Origin: Cherax quadricarinatus
Taxonomy: Eukaryota > Arthropoda > Malacostraca > Decapoda > Parastacidae
Reading direction: 5' to 3'
Assembly: GCF_038502225.1 (NCBI RefSeq)
Contig: NC_091382.1
Span: 11,188,243-11,252,242, forward strand
Length of the DNA: 64,000 nucleotides
Positions 43,945 through 55,664 of this stretch are shown here, one piece after another (the first letter of the stretch is position 1; every line of letters begins with the position of its first letter). A program made the translations under genes and the position numbers. The notes beneath the pieces were generated by a model that saw only the letters and a list, made by a program, of their open reading frames with translations, made no database searches and was not told the origin of the DNA.

Positions 43945-46900
43945 TAACCCTTCACCTCATCCTTCATAGACCCATCTGCTGTCAAGTCCACTCCTAAATA
44001 TCTGAGTACATTCACCTCCTCCATACTCTCTCCCTCCAATCTGATATCCAATCTTATGACACCTAATATTTTCGTTATCCTCATCATCTTACTTTTTCCT
44101 ATATTCATTTTAATTTTCTTCTTTAACATACCCTACCAAATTCATCCACCAACCTCTGCAACTTCTCTTCAGAATCTCCCAAAAGCACAGTGTCATCAGC
44201 AAAGAGCAACTGTGACAGCTCCCACTTTGTGTTTGATTCTTTACCTCTTGCCAAGACCCTCGCATTCACTTCTCTTACAATCCCATCTATAAATATATTG
44301 AACAGCCATGGTGACATCACACATCCTTGTCTAAGGCCTACTTTTACTGGGAAACAATCTCCTTTTCTCCTACATACTCTAACCTGCACCTCACTATCCT
44401 CATAAAAACTCTTCACAGCTTTCAGTAACCTACCTCCTATACCATACACCTGCAACATCTACCACATTGCCCCCCTATCCACCCTGTCAAATGCCTTTTC
44501 CAAATCCATAAATGCCACAAAAACCTCTTTAGCCTTATCTAAATACTGTTCGTCTATATTTTTCACTGTAAACACTTGGTCTACACACCCCCTTCCTTTC
44601 CTAAAACTTCCTTGTTCATCTGCTATCCTACTCTCTGTTATAACTCTGTAATAACTCAATAATAACTCTACCATACACTTTTCCAGGTATACTCAGCAGA
44701 CTTATTCCCTTATAATTTTTGAACTCTCTTTTATCCCCTTTGCCTTTATACAAAGGAACTATGCATGCTCTCTGCCAATCCCTAGGTACTTTACCCTCTT
44801 CCATACATTTATTAACCCCTTGACTGTTGCGACCCCCAATCCTGAGGTGTCTCCTGGTGTCGCAAAACTTAAAAAAAAAAAATTATTTTCTCTTATGAAA
44901 TGATAGAGAATCCTTTCCCGATTGTAATGACACCAACAGAACAAAATTTGATGGAAAACTGACGGAATTACGCTCTTGCGAAGTTAGCGACCTCGGCGAT
45001 ATTTACAAATCGGCGATTTCGCCCACTTTGAGCCCTATTTTCGGCTAATTTCATTGTTCCAGCCGACCAAACTCATAGCTATTTCTTTAGAACTCCATTC
45101 TTTTTTCTATCGATTGAGTACAAGAAACTGCCCATTTACCGATTTCAACTACCCAGTAACGTGGTCAGAAATTTGCAATTTGGCCAATTTCACGAAATTT
45201 AAAAAATATGACAATTTGAAAATAAGGTCCAGAATGAACAATGCAGACATTCCTGGCTCTAAAATAACATTTTCTTTTTCATCAGTCATGTCTCCAGGCC
45301 CCTCTGATATTACTCTTGCTTTCTATTTTGAATTTTTATTCAAACAAAAAATAGAAGATTTACTGTTATGCAGACTACTGCAATACTGTAATAATTGTAC
45401 AAATAATGTCAACCCATTCATGACTGCATATTAGAATGGCTAGTTGGACATTTATTGGACAATGACATCATTTGTTTACTTTTGAACATCGGCAAAAATC
45501 AAACATTTCCCCTACTTTGAGCTCCATTTCCAGGTTCTTTTTATAGCAAAACCAATCAAAATGACCTCTATTTCTATAATATGTTTTCCATTCTATCAAA
45601 TGAGACCAAGAAAACGAGAATACAATCATCAATACTATACGAAAATAGACCACAAAGTCTGCATTTTAATTAAAAAAAAAAAGGTTGGAGTTTTTTTTTC
45701 TCATTATGCACTGCATGCTCCAGGATTTTTTTATATGGTGCACACTGACCATACAGACCCATTCTCTCTCATGTGGGCCTACCAGCTTTCTCCTGCTTGA
45801 TTTGAAGCCGCTAGAATTTATGAGAATATATACGTCAAACACGGTGGCTCGTAAGATGTATATATACGACCGAAACAGTCAAAGGGTTAAATAATAGCAC
45901 CAACCACTCCAAAACTATATCCCCACCTGCTTTCAACATTTCTATCTTTATCCCATCAATCCCAGCTGCCTTACCCCCTTTCATTCTTCCAACTGCTTCA
46001 CGAACTTCCCCCACACTCACAACTGGCTCTTCCTCACTCCTGCAAGATGTTATTCCTCCTTGCTCTATACACGAAATCACAGCTTCCCTATCTTCATCAA
46101 CATTTAACAATTCCTCAAAATATTCCTTTCATCTTCCCGATACCCCTAACTCTCCATTTAATAACTCTCCTCTCCTATTTTTAACTGTCAAATCCATTTG
46201 TTCTCTAGGCTTCCTCAGCTTATTAATCTCACTCCAAAACTTTTTCTTATTTTCAACAAAATTTGTTGATAACATCTCGCCCACTCTCTCATCTGCTCTC
46301 TTTTTACATTGCTTCACCACTCTCTTAACCTCTTTTTCTCTACGTATACTCTTCCCTCCTTGCATCACTTCTACCTTGTAAAAATCTCTCATATGCTAAC
46401 TTTTTCTCCCTTACAACTCTCTTTACATCATCATTCTACCAATCGCTCTTCTTCCCTCCCGCACCTACTTTCCTGTAACCACAAACTTCTGCTGAACACT
46501 CTAATACTACATTCTTAAACCTACCCCATATGTCTTCAACCCCATTATCTATATCTATATCCAATAGTTGTTTATATCTTACCCTAACTGCTTCCTCTTT
46601 TAGTTTATACGCCTTCAACTCTCTCTTACTTGCTGCTTCTATTTTCCTTGTATCCCATCTACCTTTTACTCTCACTGTAGCTACAACTAAAAAATTATCT
46701 GATATATCTGTGGCCCCTCTACTCAACAGTCTTTTATCTACCAATACATAGTCCAACAAACTGTCATTTTGCCCTACATCATATCTTGTATACTTATTTA
46801 TCCTTTTTTTTCTTGAAATATGTATTACCTATAATTAAACCCCTTTCTATACAAAGTTCAATCAAAGGGCTCCCATTATCATTTACACCTGGCACCCCAA

Positions 46901-47415
46901 ACTTACCTACCACACCCTCTCTAAATGCTTCTCCTACTTTAGCATTTAGGTCCCCTTCCACAATTACTATCTCACTTGGTTCAAAGGTTCCTATACATTT
47001 GCTTAACATCTCCCAAAACTCTCTCTCTCCTCTACACTCCTCTCTTCTCCTGGTGCATACACACTTATTATGACCCACTTTTCACATCTGATCCTTTTTT
47101 TAATCCACATAATCCTTGAATTTAAACATTTATATTCCCTCTTCTCCTTCCATAACTGATCTTTCAACATTATTGCTACCCCTTCCATTGCTCTAACTCT
47201 TTCAGATACTCCTGACTTAATCCCATTTATTTCTCCCTACCCCTTTCAGCTTTGTTTCTCTTAGGGCCAGACATCCAATTTCTTTTCATTCATAACATCA
47301 GCAATCATCGGTTTCTTATCATCTGCACTACGTCCACACACATTCAAGCTTCCCAGTTTTATAAAGTTTTTCTTCTTCTCATTTTTAGTAAGTGTGTACA
47401 GAAGAAGGGGTTACT
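43945..47415 (-). pseudogene. RTE-like LINE copy split by a TTAA element
   Basis: Minus strand from the 5' UTR (about 47415) through endonuclease (VYAPGEER, VEGDLNAKVG, ISDNFLV), linker (KKSDWWNDDV region) and RT (AVGRMKGGKAAG, EQGSFRKGRG, FMDLEKAFDRV, GLRQGCVMSPWLFNIFID, LLFADDTVL). RT motif A keeps KAFDRV. Interrupted at 44816-45886 and by several stops and frameshifts. Truncated at 43945, losing the C terminus and 3' UTR. Confidence 0.85.
44816..45886 (+). mobile_element. TTAA-flanked (piggyBac-like) element, complete
   Basis: 1071 bp with ends CCCCTTGACTGT and ACAGTCAAAGGG, and TTAA at 44812-44815 and 45887-45890. The RTE sequence reads straight across once the element and one TTAA are removed. 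Best reference copy of the family; no transposase. Confidence 0.85.
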
Positions 47416-48169
47416 ATTATTATTATATTCATGGCTTCTCTTAGCCTTTGAAGATGTTCCACCATCACTACTTTTGCACTTTGAGGCAAAATTAAGGATT
47501 ATTTTTGGGCCACAGTAAACCGCAGGTAACTTAAACCGCGTATACTGGACTGGTGAATATGGGGGTCCTACTGTACTAGTAAAGTCTGATTAGATACCAT
47601 CTCATGTTAACATTGCACAGAATGAAAGTTAATGAGTTACCAAAAATAAAAGCATGTAGAGCAACAAAATGTAGACTACAATACTAAAATTTACTACACT
47701 TGAAAATACAGATTAAAAATCTATAGGAGAGTTCATTGAGATTAGTGTTTTAGATAACGAAACCATACAGCAATACAATATGGTTGCATTAGACAAAACA
47801 TGTTTAAGAAGGTGGTAATAGAAGAGTAAAGACAGCAGTGGTCATGATTTGTATAATTTACCTGAGTAAGTAGCAGACTGGTGTAGAAATTCATGTGAGG
47901 AAAGATAATGCAAAGTATATAGAGGAGGATAACCAAGCTGTCACTATATCTAAGAATATAACACAGTAGAGGTGTACAGAATTAATATCACAATGGTGAT
48001 AATATATGATAATGTATGTTTGGTACATATATGGTATGTCTGGTCACAAGGTGAGTGCTGGTGCATTATACACTGACCTCTGGAAGAAATATATGACAGA
48101 TAAAGCATTGCTTGAACCAAAGTTACCCCACAGTTAATCATTCTTTTAAGTAAACTTTAAAAGTCTTAC
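47416..48169. other. intron sequence, mostly unassigned
   Basis: At 47505-47580 a Tigger-like end fragment is visible (AAACCGCGTATACTGG, GGGGGTCCTACTGTA). The rest up to the kindlin donor at 48169 is AT-rich without a recognised signal. Confidence 0.45.
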
Positions 48170-48403
48170 CAATTTCTTTACAGAGCTGAACAACAGCATT
48201 AAATGTCTTCTTTGAGAAATCCACTCTGAAGTCCATGTAACGGAGATCAGGAAGCTGGACTCGGAGAGGCTTGTGCATGGGTGTGAACTCCAGTTGTGCT
48301 GCAGCTCCCACTCCATACTGATCCAGAGTGGAGCGTGTGTGTGTCAGCCACATGTTCTTCTTGGGCCACCATAGTGCATGATCTGACCAATCGATGGCAA
48401 TAT
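48170..48403 (-). CDS. FERMT-like: kindlin (fermitin) exon, F0 to F1
   Basis: Minus-strand exon of 234 bp and the most 5' coding exon recognised. The translation carries the kindlin F0 signature WSDHALWWP, then [16 protein letters not shown] and [10 protein letters not shown], which end F0 and open F1. Kindlins are cytoplasmic FERM-domain adaptors that bind integrin beta tails at focal adhesions. The acceptor is TTGCAG just above 48403 and the donor GTAAG just below 48170. The exon starts with two bases completing a codon and ends in phase 1, matching the next exon. Residues before WSDHALWWP (the start Met and first half of F0) must come from an upstream exon that I could not find up to position 64000. 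The assignment rests on remembered family motifs, not a search. Confidence 0.93.
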
Positions 48404-48518
48404 CTGCAATGTTAAGATTTTGGTTAACATAACTATGTACTGAGTATAAAAATAAATTAATTATGAAAAGCATGAGAAAATATTGTAACAAACAAGACTT
48501 CACAAAAAATACAAAATA

Positions 48519-48831
48519 CACCTACCATCCGACTTACGACCTGCTCGACATACGACCACTCGACTTACGACCGTGTTTTTTATGCCAAATTTCTGAGAAA
48601 TAAACAACTATTTGTGTTGTATACAGTGATTATCCTAAACCTTACAGTACAAAATACAGTACAAACAGCATAAAAAGTAAAGCAAAACATGAAATACCAA
48701 AATAAAACAATAAAATAAAGTCATTACAAAAATGTGATGTTGATATTCAGTAGTAAAGTTTGACTTGCGTCCATTTTGACTTACGACCGGTTTCTCGGAA
48801 CCGAACTCGGTCGTAAGTCGGATGGTAGGTG
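48519..48831. mobile_element. mariner/Tigger-type MITE
   Basis: 313 bp with ends CACCTACCATCCGACTTACG and CGTAAGTCGGATGGTAGGTG, perfect inverted repeats, and TA on both sides (48517-48518, 48832-48833). It lies about 115 bp upstream of the kindlin exon acceptor. Confidence 0.85.
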
Positions 48832-49044
48832 TATTCAGTCACATAGCAATATACACTGCCATTTCCCTAGTTGTACACCTTTCCTAAAACACAATCAATT
48901 TCAAAGACAAATGACTCAAAACTAACAATTAGATTAAAAATACACAATTGTAGAGAAGAGAAACTTTGTCGAGATATGTCACCTGTGAAACAGGCTTTTT
49001 CAATCAAGTAGAAGCCTCTTCCAAAATTGTGCTCTAGCTCAATA

Positions 49045-51640
49045 TAAGAACATAAGAACATAAGAACATAAGAACGAAGGAACACTGCAGAAGGCCTACT
49101 GGCCCATGCGAGGCAGGTCCAAGTCCCTACCGGCTTAAGCCAATGCACCCAACCTAGTCAGGTCAGGTCACATTGACTTAAGGGAGGAACACGGCAACCG
49201 ACCTGTTAGCACAAGCTATCAGGTCTAACTCACACCCACCCACATCTACTCATGTATTTATCCAACCTATTTTTAAAGCTACACAACGTTCTGGCCTCTA
49301 TAACGGTACTTGGGAGTTTGTTCCACTCATCCACAACTCTATTACCAAACCAGTACTTTCCTATATCCCTCCTGAATCTGAATTTTTCCAACTTAAAACC
49401 ATTGCTGCGAGTCCTGTCTAGGCTAGATATTTTCAGCACACTATTTACATCCCCTTTATTTATTCCTGTCTTCCACTTATAAACCTCAATCATATCCCCC
49501 CTAATTCTACGTCTTTCTAGAGAGTGCAGTTTCAGGGCCCTTAGTCTATCCTCATAGGGAAGGTTTCTGATACATGGGATCATCTTTGTCATCCTCCTTT
49601 GTACATTTTCCAGAGAATTTATATCCATTCTGTAATACGGTGACCAAAACTGTGCAGCATAATCTAAATGAGGCCTAACCAAGGATGTATAGAGTTGAAG
49701 AACAACCTGAGGACTCCTATTATTTATGCTTCTTGATATGAAGCCAAGGATTCTATTAGCTTTATTGCGAACACTTATGCACTGTTGTCTTGGTTTCAGA
49801 TTACTGCTAACCAGAACTCCTAAATCTTTTTCGCAATCCGTAATATTAAGATCTACATTATTTAGTTTATATGTGGCATGGTTATTGTCCTGTCCAACAT
49901 TTAGAACTTTGCATTTGTCTATATTAAACTGCATCTGCCACTTCTCCGACCACTGCATCAGTCTATTCAAATCTTCCTGGAGTGCTCGAATGTCCTCGTC
50001 AGAATGAATTCGACGGCCTATTTTGGTGTCATCGGCAAACTTGCCGATGTCGCTCTTTATGCCCTCATCTATGTCGTTTATGTAGATTGTGAACAGCAGG
50101 GGGCCCAACACTGACCCCTGTGGAACACCGCTCGTGACGCTTCCCCACTCTGATTTCTCCCCATTTATGCAAACTCTCTGCTGCCTATTTGTCAACCATG
50201 CCTCTATCCAGGAAAAAATTTCTCCTCCTATTCCATGTGCTTTAATTTTCCTCAATAGTCTCTGATGTGGGACCCTGTCAAAAGCCTTACTGAAGTCCAT
50301 ATACACAATATCATATTCATTACCATGATCTACCTCCTCAAATACCTTAGTGAAAAAAGTTAATAAATTCGTAAGGCAGGAACGCCCCTTTGTAAAACCA
50401 TGCTGAGATTCGTTGATTAATTTATGCTTTTCAAGGTGGCTACGAACTGCCTCGGCAATTATTGATTCCATAAATTTTCCCACTATGGAGGTTAGGCTTA
50501 TTGGTCTATAGTTCGAAGCTAAGGACCTGTCACCTGTTTTGAAAATAGGTATCACATTTGCCATTTTCCACTTATCTGGCACCATGCCAGTTTGTAGTGA
50601 TATGTTGAAAAGATTAGCCAAAGGTGTGCTAAGCTCCTCTTTACATTCCTTTAGAACCCTTGCATACAGTTCATCAGGGCCTGGGGATTTGTTAGGTTTT
50701 AATTTATCTATTTGCCTAAGGACCATGTCACTTGTGACCCTAATAGTGCACAGTTTATTATCGTCCTGTTCTACATAATTTATCATTACTGGAATATCGC
50801 TGGTATCCTCCTGTGTAAAAACTGAGAGGAAGTATGTGTTAAAAATTCTACACATTTCCTTATCACTGTCAGTGAGCTGACCCGAGGAACTTTTGAGTGG
50901 GCCTATCTTGTCCCTGATCTTACTTCTGTATACCTGAAAGAATCCTTTTGGGTTAGTCTTCGATTCTCTTGCAACTTTAACCTCATAATCTCTTTTTGCT
51001 TTTCTAATTCCCTTTTTTATTTCTCTCTTTAACTGAATATATCGATTTCTTAATTGCCCCTCTCCTCTTTTGATTTGCCTATATATGCCTCTCTTTTGAC
51101 CAATCAGATATTTTAATCTATTGTTCATCCATTTAGGATCATTTTTGTTTGATCTGATTTCCCTATTTGGAACATAATTTGACTGAGCAGCTAGAACTAT
51201 GCCCTGGAAAGCATCATATCGGCAACCATCACCACCTACCTGACCCCTAGTCAGGTCATTCCAGTTCAGCCCACCTAAGTAATTTTTCAGTCCTATGAAA
51301 TCAGCCAAGCGAAAGTCAGGGACGGAGACTTGATTGCCATTATTAGGGGAATTCCATGATATGTTAAAACTGAGTGATTTGTGATCACTCTCCCCAAGCT
51401 CATCATTAACCTCAAGATTATTAATTAGTGTTTCCCTACTGGCAAGAACCAAGTCAAGGAGGTTATTTCCCCTAGTTGGCTCTGTCACAAACTGTTTTAA
51501 AAAACAATCCTGGATCGTATCAAGAAAGTCACCCGACTCTAAATTTCCTGTCAAATTGCTCCAGTCAATCTGTCTATAGTTGAAATCTCCCATTAGCACA
51601 ACATTTTCGTATGTAGATGCCTTACGAATTTCGTAAGGCA
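49045..51640 (-). mobile_element. CR1 LINE, 5'-truncated
   Basis: Minus-strand copy of the family at 3200-7390. The 3' end is an 8-bp (TTATGTTC)n tract at 49045-49074. The 3' UTR then leads into ORF2. It starts inside the endonuclease, so ORF1 and the endonuclease N terminus are absent. The 5' junction carries a 31-bp palindrome. Confidence 0.9.
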
Positions 51641-51641
51641 T
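49230..51641 (-). pseudogene. CR1 ORF2, 5'-truncated but otherwise open
   Basis: 803 residues without a break. The endonuclease C-terminal half (VVLMGDFNYRQIDW, LGESDHKSL) occupies the first 100 residues. RT spans about residues 310-580 (NKSPGPDEL, NVIPIFKTGD, NYRPISLTSIVGKFME, QHGFTKGRSCLTNLL, YMDFSKAFDRV, GVPQGSVLGPLLF, KFADDTK). The C-terminal region (NLPYEDRLRALKLHSLERRR, RSNGFKLEKFRFRR, YWFGNRVVDEWNKLP) follows. The first Met is an accident of the 5' junction. The catalytic motifs are intact, indicating a recent insertion. Confidence 0.9.
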
Positions 51642-51644
51642 CTA
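51614..51644. repeat. palindrome at CR1 5' junction
   Basis: TAGATGCCTTACGAA, one T, then its exact reverse complement. The inner half belongs to the CR1 ORF2 and the outer half is its inverted copy. Confidence 0.85.
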
Positions 51645-52199
51645 TGAGAGCCAAGGCTATGATGCAAACTAATTTGCTTTATACACAAAGGAAACGAGAC
51701 ATCAGCCAAATGATTGCCAAATTGAATGTGGAACTGTGACCGTGCAGTCAGCACAGATGTAATTGGTGAAACAAGCAGAAAAGAAGGGCAAGAAATCCAT
51801 TATGGCTGCCTCCAGTAGCCAAAATGGATCAAAACAGTCAGTAACAGTCTCTCCAGAGCCACAGATATTATGACCAGCACAAAGCCTCCCAGCACAGCAA
51901 CTAACAACATAACATCTTTCATGTTTACATGCATACAAGGTCTTCATCCTAGTAAAACAAACAACCGTTTATCAGTAGTCTCACCGAGTCAAATGTGATG
52001 TTCGGAGCTTTTAGGGAGACCCATGTGAAAGACTAATTTGACAGTGAAATATGGATCAGTGAATACAAACTACTAAATTTAGACATCTGGTAAGGCACGG
52101 ATAGCATGGCCATGCATTCTTCTCCAGGCCCAGACTCCTGAACTCCATATTCACCAAAAATTACAAGAAACTAGTTTCATGCCTTTAACATTCTATGGA
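51645..52199. other. unassigned sequence
   Basis: No family signature. A minus-strand open frame (51947-51702) is Cys-rich but has no recognisable domain. Confidence 0.4.
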
Positions 52200-53202
52200 G
52201 AAGGAGCCTGGAAACAGTTGTTATCCCAGTCATTAAAAATCACCGATACTGTCCCAATCCACTAAGGTGGCAGTAAAGTAACTACAAAAAACTATTGACC
52301 AAAAGCACTAATGTCATGCATTATCAAAAATCATTCAAAGGGTTTTAAGAAGCAAGACTGCCAATCATATAAAATTACATCAGTTGCATAATCTGGAGCC
52401 CTATGGGTTTAGAGCATGTCATTCCTGTTTATCACAATTGCTAGACCATTACAACATGGTCTTGGATGCACCGAAGTATTTGCTCATTCCTGTGTACTTG
52501 ACAAGGCCCAGTCTTGGGCAAAACATTGTATTAAAAGGATCCTCTCCAATAAGTGTCTATATTCCCACTTGTCAGCAACTGCCATGATCTATCTACCCTT
52601 CACAACTTAACCTTCATAGTTATTCACATAATCAGGTCAATTACACCTCCTATGTTCCTCACTCTGCCTATATATTCTTATGTTTACCATGTACTCCAAG
52701 AATATGTACTTGAAAAAACTTGGTCTCCAAGCAAAACTGTGTTAATATAACATTCATCCTACCTTGATATCTAAATTCTGCACTGTTGATAAAAGTGAAG
52801 GGCTATATTCAATGTACCGAAACTGCTGTCCTCAGCATTATCATTCATTCCTCAGATACTGTATAACCCTATAATGCCTTCCCTTGAATATAATAATGGT
52901 TAATATTGAGTTTAGCTACAGTTCTGAATTAAGCAATATACATATTTCTTAAAATACAAGAAGGTTATCTATTCCCAAGCAAAAATAGTTATTTCTTATG
53001 CATACTTTTATGAGGAAGATTTTGTGGCAAAAAATGTGCACCACATCTAATCAGCTGCTAGCATTCAGTCATACAGCCCCTGTAATATACCTACTGCAAA
53101 AGTAAAATACGTATTTATAATCTTGTGTGTGATAAATGGTTTAGAAAACCGACAGCTTGAAGAATCGAGACACTTATGCAACATATGGGAATCCTTACTG
53201 AA

Positions 53203-53236
53203 GAAGTGTTTCACCACACAGTGGCTTCATCAGTCC
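53203..53236 (-). ncRNA. hammerhead-like ribozyme motif, cleavage site changed
   Basis: Minus strand: GGA, CTGATGA, A, GCCAC-TGT-GTGGT (last pair G-U), GAAAC, A, CTT, CTTC. Core boxes are intact, but the expected GTT before the cut reads CTT. Confidence 0.6.
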
Positions 53237-53495
53237 AATACAAAGCAGGAGAGTATAAGGAGAGGAGGAGTTGAGGTAATCAGTCCCTTAGCCTGGAATC
53301 GATGTGTTCAGTCCATCACTCTTGTATATAATAAGTATATAGGAAGTGGCTTATATACTGAAGTCAGATGAGTCGAAGCAGGAGGAGGCGGGATCACAGT
53401 GGGACCATCCACTAGTGTAAGTACATCTTCGTCCAAAGATTGGACAAGTGTTGAAGAATTCTTTGTATCAAGATCTCATGATGTTGCAGTGTATT

Positions 53496-53532
53496 AGACT
53501 GATGAAGCCACTGTGTGGCAAAACATTTCTTC
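53496..53532 (+). ncRNA. hammerhead-like ribozyme motif, probably inactive
   Basis: AGA, CTGATGA, A, GCCAC-TGT-GTGGC, then AAAAC in place of GAAAC, ATTTCTTC, AATAAAG. Core G12 is replaced by A. Confidence 0.6.
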
Positions 53533-54600
53533 AATAAAGATTCCCATATGTTGCATAAGTGTCTCAATTCTCCATTTATAATTTTGTTTCGGTTAGGTTA
53601 CCAGAAGCTTATCTCCCATCCTGTTCCTCATCCTCATAACAAACACAGACAGATATGTAAACCATAGTACCATGTCATCCTTTGCAGACAATACAAGGAT
53701 CTGCATGAGACTATCATCCATTGAGGACACGGCAAATCTCCAATAAGATATAAACCAAGATTTCCAATAAGCAACGGAAAACAATATGATGTTCAATGAG
53801 GACAAATTCCAATGACTCCATTATAGAAAACTGGAGGAAATAATAGCCAGCACTGAGTGTACTACAAACTCTAACCACATAATAGAGCAGAAAAGTAATG
53901 TGAAAGACCTGGGAGTGATAATGTCTGAGGATCTCACCTTCAAGGATCACAATAATGCACCTATCACATCTGCGAGGAAAATGACAGGATTGAGATGATC
54001 CTTTTTAAATCACTTGTCCTCTCTAGGCTGGAATACTGCTATACTTTAACATCCCCATTCAAGGCAAGTGAAATCACAGATCTAGAGAATGTACAGAGAA
54101 CCTTTACTGCATATACAAATTCTGTAAAACACCTTAACTACTGGGAATGCTTGAAGCACTTAACTTGTACTGGAGCACAGGTGAGATGTATCATAATCTA
54201 CACCTGGAAACTCCTAAAGGAACTGGTCCTTAATCTACACACAAATCACTCTCTACAAAAGCAAAAGACTTGGCAGACAATGCAACATGCCCCCAATAAA
54301 AAGTAAGGGTGTCATCAGTACACTAAGAGTAAACACAATAAGTGCCTTGGCCCCAAGACTGTTCAACAGCCTCCCACCAGGCATAAGGGAAATTATCAAT
54401 AGACCCCTGGTTACCTTTAATTAAGAGGAAGATGGACAGATACCTAGAGTCAGTGCTGGATCAACCAGGCTGTGGTTTGTACGTTGCACTACATGTGGCC
54501 AACAGTAACTGCCAAGTTGATCAGGCCCCGATCCACTGGGAAGCCTGGTCATGGACCGGGCCACGAAAGCGTTGATCCCCGGAATACCCTCCAGATAGGT

Positions 54601-54875
54601 AGGGGTTAATGCCCGGGCAGCCCAGTCCCAGACTAGGCCTGCTGGTGGACAAAGGCCTGATCAGCCAGGTTGTTTATGCAGCCAGCATGAACAACCTGGC
54701 TAGGCTGGTCAGGCACTGACTTCAAGAATTTATCAAGCTCCCTTTTGAAGATAGGCAGAGGTTTGTTGGCAGTTTCCCTTATGCATGGTGGAATAGCGCT
54801 GAAGAGCTGGGGACCTCTGACACTCATCGAGTTCTTAGTGTACTCATCACGCCCCTGTCTTGTAGTGGAAGTATT
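54601..54875 (-). mobile_element. LINE P 3' end, inverted against the previous copy
   Basis: Minus strand: MSVRGPQLFSAIPPCIRETA, FKRELDKFLKSVPDQPS, then the tail GGGCTGCCCGGGCATTAACC. It meets the plus-strand family P copy tail to tail at about 54600. Confidence 0.7.
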
Positions 54876-54884
54876 TTGCAGGTT

Positions 54885-55035
54885 AGCTTAGGTTTCGTAA
54901 GGTTTGTCAGGAAACTGTTCAGCTGTTTTCTAACACGGGTCTTAGTCATATGATGGCCCCCAGATGGAGCTTTTGGTTATCTGACCGAAGCCTTCCACTA
55001 GCTTATCGTTCCACCCCTTTAAAAATTATGGTCAT
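54885..55035 (+). repeat. TTAGG-led dispersed repeat
   Basis: AGGTTAGCTTAGGTTTCGTA, GGTTTGTCAGGAAAC, CTTAGTCATATGATGGCCC, GGAGCTTTTGGTTATCTGAC, GAAGCCTTCCACTAGC and CACCCCTTTAAAAATTAT: the same order as 10247-10405. Confidence 0.6.
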
Positions 55036-55388
55036 AACTGTAACTATTAGATTTCCAGTAGTAGAATTTTGCACCCTGTGTCAATTCTCTTGCCATATGA
55101 AGTGATTTTGGTGTTCAGGTAGGGGACCAATCCCTCCAGGATTTTTCGTGTGTACATTAATATGCATGTACCTTTTTCGCCTACCTTCCAAGGTTAGGTT
55201 AAATTATGGCACCCAATTTAACATATTAAATCTTTCTCTAATAAAAGTAAAGTATTTATAGGGCCAACATATCCCCCCCCCCTAAAAATATGCACAAGAA
55301 ATAACTTTTTGTCTAGGTATAGTTAGCTTGCTTGTATCTTAATACTATATAAAATGATGAGCTCACATCAGTTTAACTCAATATTGAC

Positions 55389-55419
<31 letters not shown>

Positions 55420-55420
55420 G
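55389..55420 (+). repeat. (AAT)n microsatellite
   Basis: About ten ATA units. Confidence 0.9.
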
Positions 55421-55588
55421 CCGATCAGGGGGACATACACCCTCCTCATTTAAAGATATATGTCTGTAGGCCGATAAATGGTAGCCGAGTAAAAAACATT
55501 TTTATGCCAGTGACCGATCAGCCACGCTTATGCTGAACACCATACAGCTAGCACGAACAGCCGGAATGGTCAGGTCATCCACCCGGAT

Positions 55589-55660
55589 GGTTTAGAGACA
55601 CGTAAGCAAACACTATAACATATTTATGTTATAGTGTTTGCTTACGTGTCTTTCTAAACC
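55589..55660. repeat. near-perfect palindrome
   Basis: Arms of 32 and 34 nt (GGTTTAGA.GACACGTAAGC...) around a 6-nt centre TATTTA; they differ by a 2-bp indel. It is adjacent to a minus-strand LINE P fragment. Confidence 0.85.
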
Positions 55661-55664
55661 AACT

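Larger units (their letters stand above)
53160..53568. mobile_element. inverted pair of ribozyme repeats, family B
   Basis: The outer ends are inverted: GAGACACTTATGCAACATAT at left, and ATATGTTGCATAAGTGTCTC at right. A minus-strand unit with a TATA-like TTATATA (53351-53357) and a hammerhead-like core occupies the left. A second core on plus lies at 53496-53532. Both face outward toward the GTTGCAT...GTGTC box. Confidence 0.75.
52200..54600 (+). pseudogene. old LINE family P copy
   Basis: Scattered RT words on plus: LEPYGFRACHSCLSQLL near 52390-52440, then after a gap FADNTRICM (catalytic FADDT reads FADNT) near 53690, VKDLGVIMSEDLTFKDH near 53900, SLVLSRLEYCYTL near 54005, HLNYWECLKHL near 54130, and the 3' tail GCGTTGATCCCCGGAATAC at about 54570. 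It has many stops. A ribozyme repeat pair (53160-53568) lies within it. Confidence 0.65.

Noticed and set aside
48960..49043. Minus-strand frame with VIELEHNFGRGFYLIEKACF as a possible missing kindlin exon
   Set aside because: It lacks the F0 words expected upstream of WSDHALWWP (GTW, HIGGVML-type) and has no matching phase-1 donor.
51702..51947. Cys-rich minus-strand protein
   Set aside because: Cysteines are irregular, no domain is recognised and it lies next to a LINE junction.
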